DNA of 42,162 nucleotides from Prevotellaceae bacterium UBA4336 (GCA_002394305.1 DGTM01000034.1:42520-84681); one strand, 5' to 3'; counted from the first letter of the stretch, positions 8,196-18,082 are shown. Notes: generated from the sequence alone by a model not told the origin. Program-made: numbers and translations.

Positions 8196-8227
8196 TTTGG
8201 CAGAAAAGCAAAAAAGCCGTAACTTTG
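8196..8227 (+). promoter_or_regulatory. GH78 promoter, TTTG-N20-TAACTTTG
   Basis: TTTG at 8196-8199 and TAACTTTG at 8220-8227 with a 20-bp spacer match the full Bacteroidota promoter. The start of transcription should be near 8234, leaving a leader of about 38 bases before the ATG at 8273. Confidence 0.78.
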
Positions 8228-8272
8228 CAGGGAATGGCGTATGCCAGAACCATAAAGACCGGGAGACGAAAC

Positions 8273-10882
8273 ATGAAGAAGAAGATACTTGGGCTCGCGT
8301 TGCTGCTGCTGACGCAGGCCGTCGGCGCCGGTGCCGCAGCCCTGCAGGTCCGCTCCCTGCGCGTGGAGCACAACCTGAAACCCTGCGTGGTGGACGTGCC
8401 GCAGCCGCGTCTGTCGTGGGTCAACGAACCAAAGAACGAACGCATCCGCGGGGAGCGACAGACGGCTTACCGCATCGTGGTGGCTACGTCGGAGGAACGA
8501 CTCAGGCGAGGCGACTACGACCTGTGGAACAGCGGACGTGTGCCGTCGGACCAGAGCACGCTGGTCCCCTACGGCGGACGCGAGCTCACCTCGGGACAAG
8601 ACTGCTACTGGCGCGTACAGACGTGGGACGCGCACGGCAAACGCTCCAAGTGGAGCCCCGTGTCGCACTGGACGATGGGCCTGCTCAGCCCCGGCGACTG
8701 GCACGCACGCTGGATTACGGCCCGGCAGGCAAAGGGTGCGCCGATGTTCCGCAAGGCGTTCAGCGTGAGCCGGAAGATAGCGAAGGCACAGGCCTACGTC
8801 ACGGCCGGAGGCTACTTCGAGCTCTACGTCAACGGCCATCGCGTCGGCGACGACTACCTGGTGCCCAACTTCACGAACTACACCACACGCCAGGGTCTCG
8901 ACAAGGGCGGCATTGCCCTCGACCCGCAGTTCACAGCCTATCGCGTGCTCTACCTGTGCTACGACGTGACGGACCAAATACACCAGGGACGCAACGCCCT
9001 CGGCGCACTCCTGGGCGACGGCTTCTACCGCTCCACGAGCTACCACGTCGGAGCCTTCGGCGAACCCTGTCTGCTCGTCCAGCTCGAAATAACCTACGAC
9101 GACGGAACGCACGAGCGCATCTGCACCGACGAGTCGTGGCTCACACGTCCCTCCGCAATCACCCTGACCGGCGTCTACGACGGCGAGGTCTACGATGCAC
9201 GTCTCGAGACACCCCGATGGGCAGAGGCCGACTGCGACGAAAGCGGCTGGAAAAGCGTCGTCCTGGCTGAAGCGCCCGTAGGACAACTGTCGGCCCACAC
9301 CTCGCCCACCGACCGCATCACGGAAGTCATGCAGCCCCTGAGCGTGGAGCAAACGGACAGCGGCTGCGTCGTCACCTTCGACAAGGAGATAGCCGGCTGG
9401 GTGCGGCTGAAGGACATCCACGGCGCGGCCGGACAGAAGGTCAGCGTCCGCTACCTCAGCGAATCGCCCCTCGGCATCGAGGAATACATCTGCAAGGGAG
9501 CCGAAGCCGAGACCTACGCGCCCCGCTTCACGTGGTACGTCTTCTCGAAGGTCATCGTCAGCGGGCTCAACGAGCTTTCCGCCAGCCAGATACAAGCCGA
9601 GGCCGTGAACACCGACGTGCCCCTCTCGTCGACATTCTACAGCAGCAACCCACTCCTGAACCGCATCAACAGCATCTGGCAACGCTCGCAGATGGACAAC
9701 ATGCACGGCTGCATCGCCAGCGACTGCCCGCACCGCGAACGCCTCCCCTACACGGGCGACGGACAGATAGCCGCGGCAATGGTGATGCTCAACTTCGATG
9801 CCTCGGCCTTCTACCAGAAGTGGCTGCGCGACATGCGCGACGCGCAGAACCCCGAGAGCGGCTACGTCCCCAACGGAGCACCCTGGCAACCCACCTGCGG
9901 CGGCGGCGTAGCCTGGGGAGCAGCCATGAACGTCATACCCTGGGAATACTACCTCCAGTACGGCGACCGCCAGCAGCTCGAGCTCTGCTATCGTCCCATG
10001 CGGGAACAGCTGCGCCACATGCTCACCTGGCTCACCGCGGACGGCACGATGTACCAGCAGAAGAGGAACTTCGAGTCGGGCGAGGTCTGCTACTGGCTCA
10101 ACCTGGGCGACTGGGTGCCGCCCTACGGCATGCCGTCCGACGAGATAGTGCACACCTTCTACCTCTGGCTCTGCGCCACGAATGCAGCAAAGGCGGCACA
10201 TGTGCTGGGCGACGCTGAGGGCGAGGCGGAATGTCAAGCCATAGCCGACCGCACACGCCAGGCTTTCCACCGGAAGTTCTACGATGCCGATGCCGCCAGC
10301 TACGGCGACTTCGGCCCGAACATCCTGGCCCTCTACATGGGAGTCCCGCCCGAACGTCGGGAAGCCGTCGTCAAGACCCTCCGCCACGAAATAATGGACG
10401 TGCACGGCGGACACATCAACACGGGCTTCGTCACGTCGAAATTCTTCTTCGAGACCCTGACGGACTGCGGCCTGCACGACGTGGCAACGACCGCCATGCT
10501 GAAGACCGACTACCCGAGCTTCGGGCATTGGATAGCACAGGGCGCCACCGTGACGTGGGAACAATGGGACGGCAAGAACTCGCACAACCACCCGATGTAC
10601 GGCGGAGGCCTGACGTGGCTGGCACGGAGGCTGGCAGGCGTCAACGTCACCGAAGCAGGGGCCGGCTACCGACACTTCGAGGTGCGGCCCGTCCCTGCCG
10701 TCGGCATCGACACCGTCGCCTACTCCCTGCAGACGCCGCAAGGCTTGCTCTCCTCGAAAGTCATCAGCCGCGAAGGGCAGTTGCGCAGCCTGGAGGTCCG
10801 CGTCCCCGTCGGCAGCACAGCCACCGTCCAGCTGCCTTCGCGCACCGTCAGCGTGGAGCAAGGAACGTATAAGTTCGAATAA
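8273..10882 (+). CDS. Secreted alpha-L-rhamnosidase, glycoside hydrolase family 78
   Basis: The 869-aa enzyme should release terminal alpha-L-rhamnose from plant or microbial glycans. A signal peptide (MKKKILGLALLLLTQAVGAGA) leads to a fibronectin-like N-domain (LRVEHNLKPCVVD...PRLSW), the rhamnosidase N-domain (AYVTAGGYFELYVNGHRVGDD near 185-205), the (alpha/alpha)6 catalytic barrel and a C-terminal beta domain. The catalytic region has SDCPHRERLPYTGDG with candidate acid Glu489, and WEQWDG with candidate base Glu763. The start at 8273 is chosen over an upstream in-frame ATG because it gives a signal peptide and lies downstream of the promoter. The ABC-F gene begins 3 bp after its stop. Confidence 0.93.
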   Translation: MKKKILGLALLLLTQAVGAGAAALQVRSLRVEHNLKPCVVDVPQPRLSWVNEPKNERIRGERQTAYRIVVATSEERLRRGDYDLWNSGRVPSDQSTLVPYGGRELTSGQDCYWRVQTWDAHGKRSKWSPVSHWTMGLLSPGDWHARWITARQAKGAPMFRKAFSVSRKIAKAQAYVTAGGYFELYVNGHRVGDDYLVPNFTNYTTRQGLDKGGIALDPQFTAYRVLYLCYDVTDQIHQGRNALGALLGDGFYRSTSYHVGAFGEPCLLVQLEITYDDGTHERICTDESWLTRPSAITLTGVYDGEVYDARLETPRWAEADCDESGWKSVVLAEAPVGQLSAHTSPTDRITEVMQPLSVEQTDSGCVVTFDKEIAGWVRLKDIHGAAGQKVSVRYLSESPLGIEEYICKGAEAETYAPRFTWYVFSKVIVSGLNELSASQIQAEAVNTDVPLSSTFYSSNPLLNRINSIWQRSQMDNMHGCIASDCPHRERLPYTGDGQIAAAMVMLNFDASAFYQKWLRDMRDAQNPESGYVPNGAPWQPTCGGGVAWGAAMNVIPWEYYLQYGDRQQLELCYRPMREQLRHMLTWLTADGTMYQQKRNFESGEVCYWLNLGDWVPPYGMPSDEIVHTFYLWLCATNAAKAAHVLGDAEGEAECQAIADRTRQAFHRKFYDADAASYGDFGPNILALYMGVPPERREAVVKTLRHEIMDVHGGHINTGFVTSKFFFETLTDCGLHDVATTAMLKTDYPSFGHWIAQGATVTWEQWDGKNSHNHPMYGGGLTWLARRLAGVNVTEAGAGYRHFEVRPVPAVGIDTVAYSLQTPQGLLSSKVISREGQLRSLEVRVPVGSTATVQLPSRTVSVEQGTYKFE

Positions 10883-10885
10883 ACT

Positions 10886-12796
10886 ATGGTATCGATAGAT
10901 AATTTAAGCGTAGAGTTCAGTGCGCGTCCGCTCTTCATGGACGTCAGCTATGTGATAAACGACCACGACCGCATTGCCCTCGTCGGCAAGAACGGAGCCG
11001 GCAAGAGCACGATGCTCAAGATAATAGCAGGCCTTCAGCAACCCACAAGCGGCTCGGTAAGCGTGCCGCGCGACGCCACGATAGCCTACCTGCCGCAGGT
11101 CATGGTGCTCAGCGACGAACGGACCGTGCGCGAAGAGGCCGGGCGTGCCTTCGACCACATCACGGAGATGGAGGACAAGCTCAACAGCCTCAACAGTCAG
11201 CTGGCAGAGCGTACAGATTATGAGAGCGATGCGTACATGCAGCTCGTGGAAAGCTTCACACACATCAACGAACGCTTCCAGATGATGGGAGGCATGAACT
11301 ATCAGGCCGAACTGGAACGCACTTTGCAAGGCCTCGGCTTTCGTCGCGAAGACCTGGACCGCCCGACGAGCGAGTTCAGCGGAGGCTGGCGCATGCGCAT
11401 CGAACTGGCGAAGCTCCTGCTCCAGCACCCCGACGTACTCCTCCTCGACGAGCCCACGAACCATCTCGACATCGAGAGCATCCAGTGGCTCGAGAACTTC
11501 CTGCAGACAAGCGCCAAGGCTGTCGTGCTGGTCAGCCACGACCGAGCATTTATAAATAATGTGACGAACCGCACCATCGAAATCAGCTGCGGCAGGATAT
11601 ACGACTACAAGGTCAAGTACGACGAGTACGTCACCCTCCATGCCGAACGCCGCGAACAGCAGCTGCGTGCCCTGGAGAACCAGCAACGCGAGATTGCCGA
11701 CGCCAAAGCCTTCATCGAACGCTTCCGCTACCAGGCAACAAAGGCCATACAGGTGCAGCAGAAGATACGCCAACTGGAGAAGATAGTGCCCATCGAGGTG
11801 GACGAAGTGGACAACAGCGCCCTGCACCTCAAGTTCACTTGCTCGATGCGCAGCGGCGACTTCCCCGTCATCTGCGACGAAGTGGGCAAGAGCTACGGCG
11901 ACCACTGCGTGTTCCGCGGCGTGAACCTGCAGATAAGGCGTGGCGAGAAGGTGGCCTTCGTCGGTCGCAACGGCGAAGGCAAGACGACGCTCGTCAAGTG
12001 CATCATGGGCGAAATTCCCTTCGACGGCACGCTCAAGGTCGGCCACAACGTGCAGATAGGCTACTTCGCACAGAACCAGGCACAACTGCTCGACGGCGAA
12101 CTGACCGTCTTCGACACCATCGACCGCGTCGCCAAGGGCGACATCCGCCTGAAGATACGCGACATCCTGGGCGCCTTCATGTTCGGCGGCGAGGCAAGCG
12201 ACAAAAAGGTGAAGTTCCTCTCTGGCGGCGAACGCACACGTCTGGCTATGATAAAACTCCTGCTCGAACCGGTCAACTGCCTCATCCTCGACGAGCCGAC
12301 CAACCATCTGGACATGCGCTCGAAGGACGTGCTCAAGGCTGCCATCCGCGACTTCGACGGAACAGTCATCGTCGTGAGCCACGACCGAGAGTTCCTCGAC
12401 GGCCTCGTCACGAAGGTCTATGAGTTTGCCGACGGCAAGGTTCGCGAGCATCTTGGCGGCATTTACGATTATCTGAGGAACAAGAATATAAGCAGCCTGA
12501 CGCAACTGAACACGTCCTCGCCCACTCCTTCTTCCAAACAGGAAGCAGCATCGACGCCCAATGCAGGCGCATTATCTTATGCAGAGCAAAAAGCATTGGC
12601 TCGCGAACAGAAGAGGAAAGAAAAAGCCCTGCAGGAGGCCGAGGACAAGGTGACACAGCTCGAAGCCGCCATCCGCATCCTCGAGGACCAGATGTCAACG
12701 CCCGAAGGCAGTCAGGACACCTCGCTCTACGAGAAGCACGGACGCCTGAAAGCCCAGCTCAAGCAGGCCGAAGAAGAATGGGAGGCGCTGATATGA
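10886..12796 (+). CDS. ABC-F family ATP-binding protein (ribosome-associated)
   Basis: The 636-aa protein has two ABC ATPase domains and no membrane segments, the ABC-F layout; these proteins act on the ribosome E site. Domain 1 has Walker A GKNGAGKS (34-41), signature FSGGWRMR and Walker B LLLDEPTNHLD. Domain 2 has GRNGEGKT (360-367), LSGGERTR and LILDEPTNHLD. The inter-domain linker (about residues 240-290) is rich in Arg, Gln and Lys. The C-terminal tail after 545 is a charged coiled coil (YAEQKALAREQKRKEKAL), as in Uup/YdiF-type members. It is only 3 bp after the rhamnosidase stop, so translation is probably coupled, with no obvious functional link. Nothing marks it as an antibiotic-resistance subtype. 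Confidence 0.92.
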   Translation: MVSIDNLSVEFSARPLFMDVSYVINDHDRIALVGKNGAGKSTMLKIIAGLQQPTSGSVSVPRDATIAYLPQVMVLSDERTVREEAGRAFDHITEMEDKLNSLNSQLAERTDYESDAYMQLVESFTHINERFQMMGGMNYQAELERTLQGLGFRREDLDRPTSEFSGGWRMRIELAKLLLQHPDVLLLDEPTNHLDIESIQWLENFLQTSAKAVVLVSHDRAFINNVTNRTIEISCGRIYDYKVKYDEYVTLHAERREQQLRALENQQREIADAKAFIERFRYQATKAIQVQQKIRQLEKIVPIEVDEVDNSALHLKFTCSMRSGDFPVICDEVGKSYGDHCVFRGVNLQIRRGEKVAFVGRNGEGKTTLVKCIMGEIPFDGTLKVGHNVQIGYFAQNQAQLLDGELTVFDTIDRVAKGDIRLKIRDILGAFMFGGEASDKKVKFLSGGERTRLAMIKLLLEPVNCLILDEPTNHLDMRSKDVLKAAIRDFDGTVIVVSHDREFLDGLVTKVYEFADGKVREHLGGIYDYLRNKNISSLTQLNTSSPTPSSKQEAASTPNAGALSYAEQKALAREQKRKEKALQEAEDKVTQLEAAIRILEDQMSTPEGSQDTSLYEKHGRLKAQLKQAEEEWEALI

Positions 12797-12798
12797 AA

Positions 12799-12878
12799 AG
12801 TTAAAAGGTTAAAGAGTTAAAGAGTTAAAAGGTTAAAGAGTTAAAAGGTTAAAAGGTTAAAGAGTTAAAAGGTTAAAA
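12799..12878 (+). repeat. 8-bp tandem repeat, about ten units (RGTTAAAR)
   Basis: Ten consecutive octamers of the form AGTTAAAA, GGTTAAAG or AGTTAAAG run from just after the ABC-F stop to 12878, 49 bp before the M13 peptidase ATG. It is non-coding, AT-rich and free of structure. Copy number is likely to vary by slippage. Confidence 0.9.
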
Positions 12879-12927
12879 AGTGACTAACAACCAGAAAACA
12901 CTAAAGAAACTAAATACAATAACAAAA

Positions 12928-14970
12928 ATGACGAAGAATCATCTCATCACAGCCTTTGTCCTTACGGCAATGGCTGCTGCTTGCACACCGGGCGGCAAGC
13001 AACTGGCTTCTGGCATCGACCTCGCCAACCTCGACACGACCTATCTGCCCGGCACAGACTTTTACATGTTCGCCACAGGCGGATGGCAGAAAGCTCACCC
13101 CCTGACGGCAGAGTACAGTCGCTTCGGCTCGTTCGACGTGCTCCAGGAGAACAACAACGAACGCCTGCGCTCGCTCATCGACAGCGTGGCTGCCCAGGAG
13201 AACGCAAAAGGCTCCATCGAGCAGAAGATAGCCGACCTCTACAACTCGGCAATGGACAGCGTGAACCTGAACGAGCACTACTGGGGCGCCCTGGAGGAGT
13301 TCCTGCTCTGCGACGGCTACCAGTGCGAGCCGGACATCACGGCAAACTGGCTCAAGGACGTCTGGCCGCGCATGCAGAGACAAGGCGTGCCGGGGCTGTT
13401 CGGCATGTACATCGGTGCCGACGAGAAGGACTCGAAGAACAACCTCGTCTCCATCGTACAGGGCGGTCTGACGCTGGGACAGAAGGACTACTACGTAGAC
13501 AAGGACCCGCGCTCGGAGGAAATCCGCAAGGCCTACCAGCAGTACATCGTCAGCCTTTGCCAGCACCAAGGCTTTGCCGAAGCTGATGCCAAGCGCATCT
13601 GCCAGGACGTGATGCGCATCGAGACACGGCTGGCTGAAGCCAGCAAGAGCCGCACCGAGCTGCGCGACCCCGAGGCCAACTACAACAAGATCACATACGA
13701 CGAGCTGAAAGAGCAGTTCCCGGGCATCGATTGGGACAGCTTCTTCCAGAACTTCGGCATGGAAGGCGTGAAGGAAGTCTGCATGGGACAGCCCGCCAGC
13801 ATCCACGAAGTGGAGAAGGTGCTGAAGGAGGAAACGCCCGAAGCCCTGCAGAACATCTACCTCTGGCACGCCCTGGACATGGTGGCATCCTACATCGACG
13901 ATGAGAGCCGCGCCCTCAGTTTCGGCTTCTACGGCAAAGTGATGAGCGGCAAGGAGGAGGACCGCCCCCGCTGGAAACGCGCCGTCGCAGCCGTCGAAGG
14001 CGGACTGGGCGAAGCCATCGGCCAGCTCTACGTTGCCAAGTACTTCCCGCCCGAAGCAAAGGCACGCATGGAGAAGCTCATTGCCAACTTGCAGACAGCC
14101 CTCGGCGAGCGCATCGACGTGCAGGAGTGGATGAGCGACGAGACGAAGAAGGTGGCTCGCGAAAAACTCGACGCCTTCTACGTCAAGGTGGGCTACCCGA
14201 ACAAATGGAAGGACTACAGCGACCTCGAAATCGGCGACAGCTACCTGCGCAACATGCTTGCCGTAGGCGAATGGGAGATAAAGGACATGGTCCGGACGAA
14301 GTTCAACAAGCCCGTCGACCGCGACGAATGGTACATGACGCCGCAGACGGTCAACGCCTACTACAACCCCACGACCAACGAAATCTGCTTCCCCGCCGGC
14401 ATCCTGCAGCCGCCGTTCTTCGACATGCAGGCCGACGATGCCTTCAACTACGGAGCCATCGGCGTGGTCATCGGGCACGAGATGACGCACGGCTTCGACG
14501 ACCAGGGCAGCAAGTACGACAAGACGGGCAACCTCGTCACCTGGTGGAGCGAGGAGGACACAAAGCAGTTTGAAGAGCGCATACAGGTGATGCGGGCCTT
14601 CCACGACAGCATCGAGGTGCTGCCCGGACTGCACGCCAACGGCTCGCTCACCCTGGGCGAGAACATGGCCGACCACGGCGGACTGATGGTTGCCTTCCAA
14701 GCCTTCAAGAATGCCACCAAGGACGCTCCGCTGCCCGACATCGACGGTTTCACGCCCGAACAGCGCTTCTTCCTGGCCTATGCCAACGTCTGGGGGCAGA
14801 ACATCCGCGAAGAGGAGATACAGAAGCGCGTCAAGAGCGACCCGCACCAGCTGGGCATGTGGCGCGTGAACGGCCAGATGCCGCACATCGACGCCTGGTA
14901 CGAAGCCTTCGGCATCACCGAGGACGACCCGATGTTCGTGCCTAAGGCCGAGCGCGTGACCATCTGGTAA
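12928..14970 (+). CDS. M13 family (neprilysin/PepO-like) zinc metallopeptidase, lipoprotein
   Basis: This 680-aa endopeptidase should cleave peptides at the cell envelope. The ATG at 12928 gives a lipoprotein signal (MTKNHLITAFVLTAMAAAC, acylated Cys19); the frame is open from a GTG at 12880 but that extension has no signal character. The N-terminal M13 domain begins with the typical LDTTYLPGTDFYMFATGGW. The catalytic domain has HEMTH at 517-521 (HExxH), ENMAD at 578-582 (third zinc ligand Glu578), and the substrate-binding VNGQMPHIDAWYEAFG near the end. The length is normal for bacterial PepO proteins. It is preceded by the octamer repeat array and followed by a palindrome. Confidence 0.95.
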   Translation: MTKNHLITAFVLTAMAAACTPGGKQLASGIDLANLDTTYLPGTDFYMFATGGWQKAHPLTAEYSRFGSFDVLQENNNERLRSLIDSVAAQENAKGSIEQKIADLYNSAMDSVNLNEHYWGALEEFLLCDGYQCEPDITANWLKDVWPRMQRQGVPGLFGMYIGADEKDSKNNLVSIVQGGLTLGQKDYYVDKDPRSEEIRKAYQQYIVSLCQHQGFAEADAKRICQDVMRIETRLAEASKSRTELRDPEANYNKITYDELKEQFPGIDWDSFFQNFGMEGVKEVCMGQPASIHEVEKVLKEETPEALQNIYLWHALDMVASYIDDESRALSFGFYGKVMSGKEEDRPRWKRAVAAVEGGLGEAIGQLYVAKYFPPEAKARMEKLIANLQTALGERIDVQEWMSDETKKVAREKLDAFYVKVGYPNKWKDYSDLEIGDSYLRNMLAVGEWEIKDMVRTKFNKPVDRDEWYMTPQTVNAYYNPTTNEICFPAGILQPPFFDMQADDAFNYGAIGVVIGHEMTHGFDDQGSKYDKTGNLVTWWSEEDTKQFEERIQVMRAFHDSIEVLPGLHANGSLTLGENMADHGGLMVAFQAFKNATKDAPLPDIDGFTPEQRFFLAYANVWGQNIREEEIQKRVKSDPHQLGMWRVNGQMPHIDAWYEAFGITEDDPMFVPKAERVTIW

Positions 14971-15061
14971 AGGCGGAACAACCGCTGCCCCACCCTTCCG
15001 GCAAGGGGCACATACGGACACGTACGAACCTGCGTCAAGACACCGTCAGATATCATAAGAC

Positions 15062-15124
15062 AACGGATTAAACGGATTTATGCTACGCTGATAGTCAGCA
15101 CATAGCTAATCCGTTTAATCCGTT
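15062..15124. repeat. Imperfect 63-bp palindrome, possible bidirectional terminator
   Basis: AACGGATTAAACGGATT (15062-15078) is the exact reverse complement of 15108-15124, and the inner sequence continues to pair partly (CTGA/TCAG). It lies between the convergent M13 peptidase and RNase Z genes. There is no long T-run, so terminator function is uncertain. I recall similar ATCCGTTTAATCCGT words between genes in other Bacteroidales, which I cannot check here. The rest of 14971-15205 holds nothing I recognise. Confidence 0.7.
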
Positions 15125-15205
15125 TAATGTGTTCTTCGCTTCGCGCAGGCGGTTGTCGTTAACAATAATGCACCCTCATATTCCGGAAGAGCCGGGCGCC
15201 TGTTC

Positions 15206-16117
15206 TTAAACGTCAATGACGAGTCCCTCGCGGGCAAGGACCGTGTTGGAAAAGACGCTCTGCGCTTCCTTCAGGAGGAGGCTTTCGTCCTTGACCGTAG
15301 CGCTGAAATGACCGATGCAAAGCTTTCCCACTTCGGCATCGCGAGCCTGCATAGCCGCCTGAAGAGCTGTGGAATGACGCGTCTGCTCGGCACGGAGAGC
15401 CCGCTCGTGCAGGTAGGTGGCTTCGTGATAAAGGAGCGTCACGCCGTGGAGAATTTCCCGGAGCTGAGGCAGATAGACTGTGTCGGAGCAATAGGCATAC
15501 GAGCGCGGCGGAGCAGCCGGAGTGGTGAGGCGTTCGTGAGGGATAACGGTGCCGTCCTCCGTAGTCCACGAAGCTCCGGCCTTGATGTTGTTGATTTGGC
15601 TAAAAGGTATCTGGAAGGCGTCAATCATCTCGCGGCGTATGTGCGGCAGGAGCGGCTTCTCGCGAAAGAGGTAGCCCACGGAGGGCACCCGATGCTCGAG
15701 CGGAATGCTGTGGACCGTGATGCTCCGGTCCTCGTAGACAAGCGTATGGAGCGAGGGGTCGACGGGATGGAAGATGACGCGATACGTGATGTCGGCATAG
15801 TAGGTGTGCAGCAGGAAGTCGATGAGCTGTCCCACTTGTTGCGGCCCATGTATGTGCAGCTCAGCAGTACGGCCCAGGAGGTCCATCGTACCAATAAGTC
15901 CGGGCAGGCCGAAGACGTGGTCGCCGTGATTGTGACTGATGAAGATGTGCCCCACGTTAGCCATCGAGAGCCCCATCATCTGCATTTGCGTCTGAGCCCC
16001 CTCGCCGCAGTCTATCATGAAGTACTTGCCGCGCACATTCAGTATCTGCGCAGAGGGTTGGTGACGACGTGTCGGTTTTGCCGAGCCGCAGCCCAGTATG
16101 TTCAGTTCAAAGTTCAT
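15206..16117 (-). CDS. rnz: Ribonuclease Z (tRNA 3'-processing endonuclease)
   Basis: RNase Z cuts tRNA precursors after the discriminator base. The 303-aa length fits the short bacterial form. The N-terminus MNFELNILGCGSAKPT is typical, and the zinc motif HNHGDH lies at 62-67 (HxHxDH). Further metallo-beta-lactamase motifs include SYAYCSDT, YHEATY and GHFSA. The frame is open to 16153, but the extra 12 residues do not resemble the family, so I start at 16117. It lies 103 bp downstream of rpsA on the same strand. The gap contains AT-rich repeated words (AATTATGAATT, AATTGTGAATT). Confidence 0.95.
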   Translation of the reverse strand: MNFELNILGCGSAKPTRRHQPSAQILNVRGKYFMIDCGEGAQTQMQMMGLSMANVGHIFISHNHGDHVFGLPGLIGTMDLLGRTAELHIHGPQQVGQLIDFLLHTYYADITYRVIFHPVDPSLHTLVYEDRSITVHSIPLEHRVPSVGYLFREKPLLPHIRREMIDAFQIPFSQINNIKAGASWTTEDGTVIPHERLTTPAAPPRSYAYCSDTVYLPQLREILHGVTLLYHEATYLHERALRAEQTRHSTALQAAMQARDAEVGKLCIGHFSATVKDESLLLKEAQSVFSNTVLAREGLVIDV

Positions 16118-16220
16118 CGTACTTCGTTTAAAAACAGAAAATTCACAACTCATAACCCTGAAAGCATCCGGCCCTCAGAATTATGAATTGTGAATTGATA
16201 ATTATGAATTACCGGAGGGA

Positions 16221-18011
16221 TTACTCCTCGCCGGCCTTCATCTTAGCCTTCAGTTCAGCCAGAGCGTCGAAGTCGCCCAGCGTTGTGCTGGCAGCCTGGT
16301 TCTGGATAGCGGGAGCCTCTTCCTTGTGGGCAGCAGCCTTGCGGGTTGTCTTCTTTGCCTCGCGAGCCTCAGCACGCTGAGCATCTTCGAAGATGCGGCT
16401 GTGAGAGAGGATGATGCGCTTGCTGTCCTTGTTGAACTCAATCACCTTGAACTGCAGCTTCTCGCCCTTCTGAGCCTGAGTGCCATCCTCCTTGACGAGG
16501 TGCTTGGGAGTGGCAAAGCCTTCCACGCCGTACTCGAGCTGAACAACAGCGCCCTTATCGAGCATTTCGATGATGGTACCCTCGTGGATGCTGTCCAGGG
16601 TGAATACCGTCTCGAATACATCCCAAGGATTCTCCTCCAGCTGCTTGTGGCCGAGAGAGAGACGACGGTTGTTCTTGTCAATCTCGAGGACACAAACCTC
16701 AATCTCAGCACCAATCTGAGTGAACTCGCTGGGGTGCTTAACCTTCTTGGTCCAGCTCAGGTCGCTGATGTGAATCAGGCCGTCAACACCTTCCTCAATC
16801 TCAACGAAGATGCCGAAGTTGGTGAAGTTGCGAACCTTAGCGATGTGCTTGCTGCCAACGGGATACTTCTCCTCGATGTTCTCCCAGGGATCGTCCTTGA
16901 GCTGCTTGATGCCCAGAGACATCTTGCGCTCCTCGCGGTCGAGGGTGAGGATGACTGCCTCTACCTCGTCGCCAACCTTCATGAAGTCCTGAGCGCTACG
17001 CAGGTGCTGGCTCCAAGACATCTCGCTGACGTGAATGAGACCCTCCACGCCGGGAGCAATCTCGATGAATGCGCCATAGTCGGCCATCACGACAACCTTG
17101 CCCTTCACGTGGTCGCCCACCTTGAGGTTGGGGTCGAGAGCGTCCCAAGGATGCGGAGTGAGTTGCTTCAGGCCGAGAGCGATGCGCTTCTTCTCGTTGT
17201 CGAAGTCGAGGATAACGACGTTGATCTTCTGGTCGAGCTCAACGATTTCCTTCGGGTCGCTGACACGGCCCCAGCTGAGGTCTGTGATGTGGATGAGACC
17301 GTCCACGCCACCCAGGTCGACGAAGACGCCGTAGCTGGTGATGTTCTTGACGGTACCCTCGAGCACCTGACCCTTCTCGAGCTTGCTGATGATTTCCTTC
17401 TTCTGTGCCTCGAGCTCAGCCTCGATGAGAGCCTTGTGGCTGACAACGACGTTGCGGAAGTCCTGGTTGATCTTGACCACCTTGAACTCCATCGTCTTGC
17501 CTACGAAGATGTCATAGTCGCGGATGGGCTTGACGTCAATCTGGCTACCGGGCAGGAATGCCTCGATGCCGAAGACGTCGACAATCATACCACCCTTTGT
17601 GCGGCACTTCACGAAGCCCTTGATGATTTCATCGTTGTTGAGAGCCTCGTTGACGCGGTCCCAAGAGCGGCTTGCGCGTGCCTTCTTGTGAGAGAGGATG
17701 AGCTGCCCTTTCTTGTCTTCCTGATTCTCGATGTAAACCTCTACCGTGTCGCCAACCTTGAGGTCGGGATTGTAGCGGAATTCGCTCATAGGTATGATAC
17801 CATCGCTCTTGAAGCCGATGTTAACCACCACCTCGCGCTTGTTCATGGAGATGACCGTACCGTCGACCACATCATGGTCACTTACCTTGTTCAGAGAGCC
17901 CTCGTAGGCCTCTGTCTGAGCCTCGCGGCTCACGTTTGCGTTGCTGTCACCCTGTTCGAAGGCCTCCCAATCGAAGTCTTCCAGAGGAGCAACATTTTTC
18001 AAATCTGCCAT
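16221..18011 (-). CDS. rpsA: 30S ribosomal protein S1
   Basis: S1 binds mRNA on the small subunit and helps initiation, which matters in Bacteroidota where Shine-Dalgarno use is weak. The 596-aa protein has an acidic N-terminal segment (PLEDFDWEAFEQG) and six S1/OB repeats. The repeats begin near VVDGTVISM, IKGFVKCRT, LEGTVKNIT, VKGKVVVMA, IAKVRNFTN and HEGTIIEML. Repeats 3-5 carry the strongest RNA-binding pattern (YGVFVDLGGVDGLIHITDLSW and its relatives). A charged Ala/Lys/Glu tail follows. It may be cotranscribed with rnz. Its 5' leader, about 57 bases, is very AT-rich. Confidence 0.97.
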   Translation of the reverse strand: MADLKNVAPLEDFDWEAFEQGDSNANVSREAQTEAYEGSLNKVSDHDVVDGTVISMNKREVVVNIGFKSDGIIPMSEFRYNPDLKVGDTVEVYIENQEDKKGQLILSHKKARASRSWDRVNEALNNDEIIKGFVKCRTKGGMIVDVFGIEAFLPGSQIDVKPIRDYDIFVGKTMEFKVVKINQDFRNVVVSHKALIEAELEAQKKEIISKLEKGQVLEGTVKNITSYGVFVDLGGVDGLIHITDLSWGRVSDPKEIVELDQKINVVILDFDNEKKRIALGLKQLTPHPWDALDPNLKVGDHVKGKVVVMADYGAFIEIAPGVEGLIHVSEMSWSQHLRSAQDFMKVGDEVEAVILTLDREERKMSLGIKQLKDDPWENIEEKYPVGSKHIAKVRNFTNFGIFVEIEEGVDGLIHISDLSWTKKVKHPSEFTQIGAEIEVCVLEIDKNNRRLSLGHKQLEENPWDVFETVFTLDSIHEGTIIEMLDKGAVVQLEYGVEGFATPKHLVKEDGTQAQKGEKLQFKVIEFNKDSKRIILSHSRIFEDAQRAEAREAKKTTRKAAAHKEEAPAIQNQAASTTLGDFDALAELKAKMKAGEE

Positions 18012-18074
18012 ACAGATTAATTAAAGAGTTAATAAATAAAGTTAATTGTCGCTTTGCAAATTCATATTGCGCGG

Positions 18075-18082
18075 CAAAGATA
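18075..18082 (-). promoter_or_regulatory. rpsA promoter, -7 element TATCTTTG
   Basis: The minus strand reads TATCTTTG, matching TAnnTTTG, 64 bp before the rpsA ATG. A -33 TTTG is not seen at the standard spacing. The leader contains AT-rich TTAACTTTATTTATTAACTC, which could be a site for feedback by S1; that is inference. Confidence 0.6.

Noticed and set aside
14984..15012. TGCCCC/GGGGCA hairpin after the M13 peptidase as a terminator
   Set aside because: The stem is only 6 bp with no T-run. The palindrome at 15062-15124 is the better candidate.
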